Assembly (NCBI GenBank): GCA_964016985.1
Contig: OZ024833.1
Coordinates: forward strand, 65,209,985 to 65,273,984
Source of the DNA: Anodontia alba
Lineage: Eukaryota; Mollusca; Bivalvia; Lucinida; Lucinidae
Reading direction: 5' to 3'
DNA: 64,000 nt
Below are positions 30,080 through 40,400 of the stretch, piece after piece. The notes below the pieces were generated by a model. It did no database searches, was not told the origin of the DNA, and saw nothing but the letters and a program-made list of their open reading frames with translations. A program made the translations under genes and the position numbers. How positions within the stretch are numbered: position 1 is the first letter of the stretch; every line of letters starts with the position of its first letter.

Positions 30080-31030
30080 TTCTGCAGCAGAAACATTTCT
30101 TCAATATGCTGTCAAGTGTTGCAGAGCTATAACTATAATTATGACTACAGTTCTGCTCCAACAAATTAATCAGATATGCCGCTATCTGTACCCAGTGCAT
30201 ATGAACAGTACCATTCTGTAGCTCCCAGAACTTAAAAGGCTCCATATTACTCAAAATTAGACATTTTTTATCCAAGAATTGTTTAATAAATTGATATATG
30301 GTATTAATACCATCATAAAATGTGTGACACCTGACAGCCTGTAAAATTTCAGTTAGTCTCTCATATTTTAACTGGATTAGAACCAAATGATTTTTATCGT
30401 ATCTCTGAATTAATGTTGGCAACATTAAATCAGAGATACAATAAAAAATCATTGATATTTTCCAGGCTGTCAGGTGCCACATTTTATGATCATATTAATA
30501 TCATACAGTCGAACCTCAATGGCTTGAACATCTTTGGGACCATGGAAATTTGTTCAAGACATGGGTAGTTCGAGCCACTGAGGGTTAATCATGGCACCAG
30601 TTCAGGAAGCGAATAGCGATAATTTAGGAAAATCTTTTCGGTTTTCTACATAATGATTGTATGTTGAGTGTACTCATTAGAATGGCCTCGATGAGGCAAT
30701 TCTAATGAGTACACACAACATACAATTCTATGATAAAATAAGAAAAAAATCATTAAATATTTGTTTTCTTGAGCTAATGGAAGAAGTTTGTAGGGACTGA
30801 AAAAAGAGGTCGAATCATCCAAGGTACACAAGCTATCCATGTTCGAGCCATTGAGGTCATACTGTATATCAATTTACTAAACCTTTCTTGGATAATAAAA
30901 TGTCTATTTTTAGGAATATGGACCCTTTTAGCTCGAACACAGCTATTCAGTAAATTTTCCCTAGTACTCTTTGGATACAATAAATGGGAAATCAGTAAAC
31001 AATAAAAACAGCAGATTCCTTACTTTTCAC
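30080..31030. mobile_element. large inverted-repeat element, interrupted
   Basis: 30210-30305 (AAAAGGCTCCATATTACTCA, ATTAGACATTTTTTATCCAA) is the inverse of 30862-30945 (TTGGATAATAAAATGTCTAT, AATATGGACCCTTTTAGCTC). An inner palindrome pairs CACCTGACAGCCTGTAAAAT (30329) with CCAGGCTGTCAGGTGCCACA (30462). A Tigger-like MITE sits between. The 144-codon minus frame at 30482-30048 is probably a product of this repeat. Confidence 0.65.
30506..30864. mobile_element. Tigger/pogo-like MITE with a family A hairpin inside
   Basis: Ends CAGTCGAACCTCAATGGCTT and TTCGAGCCATTGAGGTCATA; TA on both sides (30504-30505, 30865-30866). Inside, 30630-30775 is an A-type palindrome (GAGTGTACTCATTAGAATGG with GCAATTCTAATGAGTACACA). 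Confidence 0.82.
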
Positions 31031-31097
31031 AGAAAATAGGTGAAAATTCGAAAGATGTGTCAAGCCCTATTTTCTGGAAAAAATAAGGCAAATATTT

Positions 31098-31294
31098 TAA
31101 CCTTTAAAGCACTGAGTAAATTTGTAGCAGATGACATTCTAAAATTGATTTTATTATTTTTCAGAGAAAATAAGACTTGGCATTTCATGTGAATTGTCTG
31201 CTAGGCAGACAATTCACATCAAAATGCCAAGTCTTATTTTCTCTGAAAAAATAATCAAATGACGTCTGCTGCAGCTGTTATTAGTGCTTTAAGG
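31098..31294. mobile_element. TTTAACCTTTAAAGC-ended MITE carrying a family C core, in the DNAJB6-like 3' region
   Basis: Outer ends TTTAACCTTTAAAGCACTGA and TAGTGCTTTAAGGATTAAA are the B5 frame, but the core is family C: GGCATTTCATGTGAATTGTC with GACAATTCACATCAAAATGC. Confidence 0.82.
31150..31155 (-). promoter_or_regulatory. candidate polyadenylation signal AATAAA for the DNAJB6-like gene
   Basis: On the minus strand AATAAA occurs about 220 nt past the stop, inside a family C MITE. It is the first canonical hexamer noticed downstream. Use in vivo is inferred. Confidence 0.35.
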
Positions 31295-31376
31295 ATTAAA
31301 CTTTCATTGGCTGTCTGCTGCAGCATGCTGGTATGTGTTATGAGCTTTTGTGACATTCACTGGTCCAAAAAATAAC

Positions 31377-31473
31377 TCAGTCTGTTATCATAATTTGCTG
31401 TCCATTCACCGTGTGAGACTTTAACACTCCATCTTCTTCTACTGTAACTGTTTCTTGGCCATTTTCTACTACC
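31377..31473 (-). CDS. DNAJB6: DNAJB6-like last exon with stop codon
   Basis: 97 nt. The acceptor TTTAATTCCAG ends at 31474. It encodes VVENGQETVTVEEDGVLKS followed by HTVNGQQIMITD and stop. This is the conserved C-terminal beta domain of DNAJB6/DNAJB2 (human VENGQERVEVEEDGQLKS). The 3' UTR runs into a family C MITE at 31294-31098, which supplies the nearest AATAAA. Confidence 0.93.
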
Positions 31474-34400
31474 CTGGAATTAAAGAAATAACTGGTCAAC
31501 ACTTGTCATCTCAGATGTAAATGATAATAAAACCTACAGAATTAATATCTGCAACAATTTACTTTTAAATTTGTGTGCACAGCTTATTCTCATAACATAA
31601 AATGATTCTGTTTGAAAACCAAAACATTTTCTGTCAAAAAGAATACTTTATTTGGTAGTTTGAAATACTTAGAACCTTATCAAAGTTCAGGGCAAGTCCC
31701 ATTATTTATTATTTATTATTATTTATTATTTATTAAGGATCTTACATGAGTGGTCTTTGGCGAGTTTCATAAATTTCATATCAAATGACCAGGGCCCAGT
31801 TGTTCAAAGCTAACGCTGTCGTTAGTTAACGATTCGTTAAAATTTACTTCGAGTGATACGCAAATATTCTGAAATTTTTTGCTGAAAAAATGTGAGTAGC
31901 TTTTGCAGTGCAAAAGCTACTCACATTTTTTCAGCAAAAAATATCAGAATATTGTATATTGAATTCACTAAAACAGTTAACAAAATGACCCTTAATGAGC
32001 TCGTTAAGCTAACGACGCTTTGAACAACTGGGCCCAGAAATATAAGATTCTGTGTATCATATGACTTTTAAACTGTATTTTATATCAGTAGCAGCTGAAC
32101 CATTTTCAACAAAAAACATTACACTGTCAAGAATGGCATGATGACGTTATACAGTAACCAAGTGTTATGAAACCTAATATCACATCATTTTTATGACATG
32201 ATGTTATTCACTAAATAACAGCTACATCATATGAGGCAGCGCACAACAAAACCTACAATAAGACTTGTGCACCCAGCCAAGACTCAGATCAGCCGGCACA
32301 TCCGCACAGTCTGATCAGTCTTCACTGATTGGTTTAAACATATTTTATTTCAAAGTTACAATGATTATACAAACAAACGTGACACAAAAGATAGGATTAG
32401 TCTTCACTGATTGCATGTGCCTTCTAAGGCCCCTAGGCTACACAAAGAGGGATAAACGAGAACCCTTGCCATACTTGGTGGATGTACAGGCTGATCTGAG
32501 TCTTTGCTGGTCACACAGGTCTTACTGTAGTTTTTGTCGTGTGCTGGCTCATATGATAAAGGGTAAATATGGTATAAAGACAAATTATTTACTTTTTTGT
32601 TACAACTCTCTTTCCATTGACCATTTTTGTAGATGTAGACGTTGACCGAAAATTTCCTCCTCCTCCTCCCCCACCCCCTCCAGGCCCTCCAAACGATGTA
32701 CTGGAAAATGATGTGAAGCTGAAACATGAAAGGAAAATATCATAAATATTGCTTTCAAACTAATTTTATAAACAAACACTCTCTCAATGGACAGATAGGC
32801 CTGAGAAAACAGTGTAGACTCTGATCATAGCTACAGATAAGAGGGGGTATCCATATAATATTTTTCTTATTTCTCCACAAAAACATATGTTGTGGGTACT
32901 CATTAGAAGCGCCTCACTAATGAGTACCCACAGCATATGTTTTCGTAGAGAAATAAGAAAGATACATGTATCAGCATTTTTCGGATGAAAAAAGTGCCCT
33001 ATCTGTTGCTATGCTCTGATGAGATGTCACATTCAGGATCTTCACTGTCAACTCCATCCAGCAGTTTTAAACACATCAACAGGCAGTAAACATAGCTTGT
33101 TCAAAGTTTACAGCAAGTATAGTAAGAAGTTGTGGTATCCCAGTATTTAGGACTAATAAGTAACCCTAAATACTTGAAAAGACATAAACAAGCAAATAGT
33201 GCAGACCTAGATGTAAATGACTGCAAAGAAGCAGTCTGATTTTATTAGCTGTAACAGAAAGAGAAATGTTTCACTGTATGGGAATAATGAAGATCAAGAC
33301 CAGCCTTCTAATGCAGTCTAGTCACTGTTCACCTTTCATTAATATTCCTGAAAGACCCAGGCCCTGAGGTTATAAAACTTTTTTTATGCTAAACTCAGCT
33401 GAGCATGAATTTTCTCTGCTAATAAATATGAAAATGCCAACAATAGTTGTCATTTTCATATTTATTAGCAGAGAAAATTTAATGGTCAGCTATGTTTAGC
33501 AAGAAAGAATTTGTAATTGTTATTAATTTGAGATTTATTTCCATGACAAATTTCATGCTCAGCTGTGTTGAGCATGAAAATTTTTTTATAACCTCGGGGC
33601 TTTGTCAGTCCCTGTAGATAGGCAGTCTGGCCTTTATCTGCATCATTTGCAAATCAGTAAATTTTGGCTTCCCCATAGTGATCTCTTTAAGGGGAATGGA
33701 TACACTTTCAAGGAAGACAACTCTGTTAAAATTGTTTAGAAAGGAAGTTATCTCCCTTTTTAAAAACAGCAGAAAATCTACCAAGTGTATACAGTTCCAA
33801 TTAATTTTTAACCCTATCTGGACAAATCAGAGCAGAGGACGAAATGTAAGCTAAATGAAATGCCAAGCCCAATTTTCTGTGAAAAAAATACTTTAAAGTA
33901 CCTATTAAAATTTAAATTCAGCATTAACCCTTGTCATGCTGAATAAATTAAGATGCCACACCCACTTCTAATTTTCAGCCAATCCAATTACCTGATTCAG
34001 ATTACTGATACAAATTCACATACTTAATGGCAAACAGTGCAGATTCAGATCAGCTGGCTTCTGAAGAGGTCAACTGATCTGGATCTACACTGTTTGCAAA
34101 GGCAGGGTATATCCAGATTCAGCAGGACTAGGGTTCAAGATCATCATTAAAGTCTCATTTATTTTGTTAGTATTTCACAGCACAACAAAACCCTGTGTCT
34201 TAACCCTTCCATCCCAACACTGAATATTCTAAATGAACACTTACTTGTCTGACAAATATCAAAAACTTGAATGACAAGCTACTATGCAAATCCTGTTCAG
34301 AGTCTCTTATCTTGATCTACACTATTTATATATACAAAGGGATGAATAGTTGAAGGATGAATTAATGTCTGAGAATAAATCAAGCTGTGCGGACGACTCA

Positions 34401-37400
34401 AGGCCTGAAGATGAACCGAAGTCTTATGACAGATGACAAAGAAGCAAATGAATCCAGATCTGGGAATGATTCTGGGTTGGTCTAATGATGTATCAAGCTC
34501 TAAGAATGAATCAAGATCTGGGAATGAAACAAGATCTGGGGATGAATTAAGGCCTGAAGATGAATCAAGCCTGAGGACCAATTAAGACTTGAGAATCAGT
34601 CACATTCTTATGATGAATCTATGTCTGAGAATGAATCAAGATCTAAGAATAAACCAATATCTGATCATAAATCAAAGCCAGGTCTCAGATGAATCAAGGG
34701 CTAAGGCTGAATAAAAATTAAGGATGAACAAGACCTGTTCAGGATAGCTCACCAGAAGTCGGGCTTTGACTTAGTTGCGCAAAGGCAAATTTTTAGACCC
34801 ATAACAGAAACAAAGTCACGGTCATGGGAGCTGATGCTGCTGATAAAATTTTTAGACAAATATCTCTGACCTCAGCAAGTATGAAATGAATCCATCAAAT
34901 GGTAAAGAAGGAATGAGCTCCTAAAAACTTTAACACAAACTCTTTAACATTAAAATTCTAAGTCTGTGACCCTGACCTCAAGGTCATGGTTATAGGTCCT
35001 GATGTTGCTGATAAAAACATAAAGCAATATCTATCACCATACCAAATTCATCTAAAGGCAACCAAGTAATTATCTAAAATCTTTAGTGCAAAATCTAACA
35101 TAAAAGTTCTAAGTCTGTGACCTTGACCCCAAGGTTATGGTCATGAGAGCTGATGCTGCTGCTGCTAAAACTTTGAGACCAGTATCTATTACCATACCAA
35201 GTATAAACTAAATCCATCCAATGGTAAAGAAGTAATGAGCTCTAAAAAATTAAAAACAAAAACTTAACATAAGAATTCAAAGTCTGTGACTTTGACCCCA
35301 AGGTTATGGTCATGAGAGCTGATGCTGCTAAAAACTTGAGACCAGTATCTATTACCATACCAAGTATAAACTAAATCCATCCAAAGGTAAAGAAGTAATG
35401 AGTTCCTAAAAACTTTAACACAAAATCTTTAACATCAAAATTCTAAGTCTGTGACCTTGACCCCAAGGTTATAGTTGTAGGTGCTGATGTTGCTGATAAA
35501 AACTTTAAAGCAATATCTTTCACCATACCAAGTCTCCAGTAAATTTACCTGAAGGCAAAGAAATAATGATCTAAAATCTTCAGTGCAAAAACTAACATAA
35601 AAGTTCTTAGTCTGTGACCTTGACCCCAAAGTCACAATCATGTATGATGATGCTGCTCATAAAAACTTTTGACTAGTACCTATCACCATACCAAGTATGA
35701 ACTAAATCTATCACAAGAATTCCGCGGAAGGCGTCATCGCACCTGCTGGCGCAAAAGTCACAAGAGCCTCAATCAGAATGTGGTAATTAAATAAGTTTAT
35801 GTCATTCTTAGCAGTGCTTACTTGGAAAACTGGGTTGAAAAAAATGTAGACAAAGTGCCAAGTGGGGCACATATATTCCAGGCCAATCCCATTCCCTCTA
35901 ATGGCTATATCTTCAGCACTGACTTTTCGTATCATACAGCCCAATGATAATGGAATGTTGACGTAAAATGTGTTAAAGTCACTGGAGCATGAAATATAGG
36001 TCAAGGTCACGGGTCAAGGTACCTGCTAATTCAGTACATCAAGGAGAAGCACAATGCAAGGTATGGTGGTTTGTAGGCCTTATAGTTGAGCAGTTATCAA
36101 ACATCAACGTAAAATGTGTCAAATATAGGTCAAGGTCACTGGGTCAAGGTACCTGCCAAGCCAGGGCAATGAGGTGAAGCACTATGCAAGGTTTAGTGGT
36201 TGTAGGTCTTATATTTGAGGAGATATCAAACATCAACATAAAATGTGTCAAAGTCACTGGAGTGCACAATATAGGTCAAGGTCACCAGGTCAAAGTACCT
36301 GTCGAGTCAGTACATCGAGAAGAAGTGCTATATAAGGTTTGGTGGTTGAAGGCCTTACTGTTGAGGACATATGGAAGGGTGACCTAAAAGGTGTAAAAAG
36401 TCAATGGAGCGTGAAATATAGGTCAAGGTCACCCAGTCAAGGTACCTGCAGAGTCCGTACATTGAGGAGAAGCACTATGCAAGGTTCGATGGTTGTAGGC
36501 CTTATAGTTGAGGAGATATTGAACGTTGACGTAAAATGTGTAAAAGGCACTGGAGCTCAAAATATAGGTCAAGGTCACCGGGTCAAGATACCTGCCAAGT
36601 CAGTACATATAGGAGAAGCACTATGCAAGGTTTGGTGGCTAGAGGTCTTACACTTGAGGAGATCTGGAACGTTGATGTAAATTATGTCAAAGTCACTGCA
36701 GCCAAAATATAGGTCAAGGTCACCAGGTCAAGGTATCTGCTAAGTCAGTACATTGAGGAGAAGCACTTTGCAAGGTTTGATGGTTGAAGGCCTTATAGTT
36801 GAGGAGATATCGAATGTTGACGCAAAATATGTCAAAGTCACTGGAGCGCAAAATATAGGTCAAGGTCACCGGGTCAAGGTACCTGCCAAGTCTGTACATC
36901 TAGAAGAAGCACTATGCAAGGTTTGGTAGTTGTATACCTTATAGTTGAGAAGATCTGGAATGTCAACGTAAATTGTGTCAAAGTCAATGGAGCGCAAAAT
37001 ATAGGTCAAGGTCACTGGGTCAACATATCTGCCAAGTCAGGAGGTCAGGGAGATGTGTCATGCAAGGAATGATGGTTGTTGTAGAATTGTAGTTGATTAG
37101 AATACAAACTTTGACGTAAATGTCGAACTTCGACATAACAGAACTGTTAAGAGACAGACGGACGGACAAACGGACAGACGAATGGAAAAGCGGGCACCTA
37201 TGTCGCAAAGTCAGGAGGTCAGGGAGAGATTTCATACAAGGTTTGATGGTTGTTTAGTCTTGTAGTTGATTAGAATACTAACTTTGACATAAATGTCGAA
37301 CTTCGACATAACAGAACTGTTAAGAGACGGACAGACGGACAGACGAACAGACAGACGAATGGAAAAGTGGGCACCTGTGTCGCAAAGTCGGGAGGTCAGG

Positions 37401-40400
37401 GAGATGTTTCATGTAAGGTTTGATGGTTGTTTAGTCTTGTAGTTGATTAAAATACTAACTTTGACATAAATGTCGAACTTCGACATAAATGTTGACAGAC
37501 GGACGGACGAATGGACAGACATACGTAAAAGTGGACGCCTATGTTGCAAAGTCAGGAGGTCAGGGAGATGTTTCATGCAAGGTTTGATGGTTGTTTAGTC
37601 TTGTAGTTGATTAGAATACTAACTTTGACATAAATGTCGAACGTCGACATAAATGTTGACAGACGGACGGACGGACGGGCGGACGGACTGACGGACGGAC
37701 GGAAAATCGGACGCCTATATCGCACCCTGCTACAAGCAGGTGCGATAAAAAGGTAAAGAAGAATGAGCTCCTAAAAACTTAACACAAAAACTTTAACATA
37801 AGAATTCAAAGTGTCATCTTGACCCCAAGATTATGGTCATGAGAGCTGATGTTGCTGCTAAAAATTTGAGACCAGTATCTATTACCATAACAAATATCCA
37901 AAGGTAAAGAAGTAATGAGCTCCTAAAAACTTTAACACATAATCTTTAACATCAAAATTCTAAGTCTGTGACCTTGACCCCAAGGTCATGGTCATTGGTG
38001 CTGATACTGCAGATAAAAACTTTAGCCCAGTATCTATCATCATACCAAATATGAACTCAATCCATGTACACATAAAAAAGTAATAAGCTACTAAAAAGCT
38101 TTAACGCAAAAACTTTAACATTTGTGGACGCCGACGCCGGCGCCAACGTCGAGGGTAGTAGAATAGCTTACCGGAACTTTTTGTTCCAGTGAGCTACCAG
38201 AGAGAATGATTCCATGTCCCAAGATGAATCAAGGTCAAGGAATGAATCAAGATATGAGGATGAATCAAGGTCTAATGATAAATCAAGGCAAGGATAAATG
38301 TGACATTAAATCAAGGTAGTAAGATGAATATCTAAGAATAAGTGAAGCTGTAACGATGAAAGAAGGCCTATGGATGAATCGAGGCCCAAGGATGAATCAT
38401 GGTTTATAAGGATGAATCAAGGTCCAAAGGCTGAAATGAGGTCTAACGATGAATCAATTTAGAAGATATCTAATGATAAACCAAGCTCAGTTATTCAGTC
38501 TGTCCTTGATTTCTCATGATGAGCCATGTCATATAAAAAATGGCTTCAAGAGAAATGAATATATCTCCAAGGGAAGTACCTCTTACATGCAAATAGTTGT
38601 CTCCCTTCTCACTAGGGATTTCTTTTAAAAGGAAAACATTTCTTTTCGAGCAGCTCCCATTCTAAAAAGCTTACAGATGCCATTTCCTGTCTTCAAAGTT
38701 GTCTCCATTTGTAAAGTGACACTTAAATCTTTTAGAGGTATCCATCATAGGTCCAGATAAGAGTGGGTATCAAGTAAATATTTTTCTTATGACTCCACAA
38801 AAACATATGTTGTAGGTCCATATTTTAGTGGAGAAATAAGAAAAATAATACTTTTGGAGTGAAAAAGAGCATCTTATCAAGAGCTATGATCCATTCAAAA
38901 AAATGCATATCCACACAGTGAATGCTGTGATCAGCCTGTTCCATATATTCACTCTGCTTTTGCTTTTTTTTTTTTTTCTCTTGCAAACACTTTCTACCAT
39001 ATTATCACCGGAGTTTCTACAGAAGCCAGAGTCTTTCAGGAGAATCATGGATACACTTTCAACCCAGCAGGCACATAACGCTGAACCATTGATTCAACGT
39101 CTTGAATCAATGTTGAATCGACATTGTTTCAATGTTGTGTGCCTGCTAGGAAGAGAAGCATACCGGTTAAAATTGTTTTTGTTCCCTTACAAAAAGGGGT
39201 GTACTCCAAAAGGACATAATTTGCTCTCCTATTTCCTGTTAAAGCAGACCCCTTTTCAGAAGGGGCTTGGTGTGCAGGAATGCAAACAGGATGTGTCAAA
39301 AGTCATCTCCCTTGTCAAAAATGGTGGAAAATCTACCAAGTGTATCCAGTCCCCTTAAGTAAAGGTAATGATCTGGGCCCAGTTGTTCAAAGCTAACAAA
39401 CTCGTTAGTTAACGATTCGTTAAAATTTACATCGAATGATACGCAAATATGCTGAAACTTTTTTGCTGAAAAATGTGAGTAGCTTTTGCAGTGCAAAAGC
39501 TACTCACATTTTTTCAGCAAAAAATATCAGAATATTGTATATCGAATCTGCTAAAACAGTTAATGAAATGACCCTTAACAAGCTCGTTAAGGTAACGATG
39601 CTTTGAAAAACTGGGCCCAGATTGCTTGCACATGTGGCTTGGTTCTGTTGGTTCCTATAAGCATTCACCTCCCCAAAACTCACTCACCCGCCCCTATTAT
39701 TTTACATGATATGGCTCATAATGTCTATATTCATGAGGTGATGATGATTATGATTTGGAGTTTTACATCCCTTTCAACATTATTTAAGTCATACTGAGAC
39801 GATGAAAGGATGATAATGAAAGGTTCTATGCCATGAAGTGCTGTACAGTCAGGAGCTGAAGTCTGCCTCCAGCAAAATTTGAACCTGGGTTCCCATGCTC
39901 CACAGTCGGCAGTGTTAAAAATTCTGCCACCAGACATTCATGAGGAAGTGGTCAGGTCATATTTTTCAACACATACAAATATTTCTTTTTACAAACACTC
40001 AATACTGGTAAAGAGTAGGTGTGTGTATGTGTGCACATAGGGACTGTAAGGTGCATGTGTGTGCACCTGCATATGGATGTGTATTGTGAATGGGTGGGGG
40101 CCAAGTATGTGTGTGTGTTCTGAAAATGGAAATAGCATTTCTAACTACATTCAAACTATTACCACAGTAACCCTTAAAGCACCAAGCAAATTTGCAGCAG
40201 GCAACATTCTATTTTTTCAATTTTACTTTTTTTTTTTTTCTTTTTTTCAGAGAAAATAGGAATTTGACAGTTCATGAATCTAGATGATTCACACAAAATG
40301 TTGTCTTATCTACCCTGAAAAAACAACAAAAAATCAGAATGTCGTCTGCTGCAGTTGTGATTGGCCCTTTAAGGGTTTATTGAATCATGGCATACTCTGA

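Larger units (their letters stand above)
35715..37748. mobile_element. nested element with CATCGCACCTGC / GCAGGTGCGAT ends, carrying two satellites
   Basis: It splits an outer unit (AACTAAATCTATC before, AAAAGGTAAAGAAGAATGAG after). Left end TCATCGCACCTGCTGG, right end CTACAAGCAGGTGCGATA. The minus-strand 99-codon frame near 36010-35711 has no recognised domain. Confidence 0.7.
34743..38200. mobile_element. large composite element with GATAGCTCACC / GTGAGCTACC ends
   Basis: Inverted short ends flank units of about 160-190 bp (TCTAAGTCTGTGACCTTGAC, CCCAAGGTTATGGTCATGAG, TATCACCATACCAAGTATGA). It sits inside the minisatellite, which continues on both sides, and is itself interrupted at about 35715-37748. 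Confidence 0.7.

Noticed and set aside
30048..30482. Minus-strand 144-codon frame
   Set aside because: It overlaps a palindromic element whose other arm recurs at 30862-30945; no recognised domain or splice context.
35711..36010. Minus-strand 99-codon frame (MTLTYISCSSDF...)
   Set aside because: It lies in the left end of a satellite-bearing repeat and shows no domain; low-stop repeat sequence explains it.
38903..39358. Plus-strand 151-codon frame
   Set aside because: It crosses the boundary of the AGCAGGCACA insertion and a dispersed foldback; composition is repeat-like.
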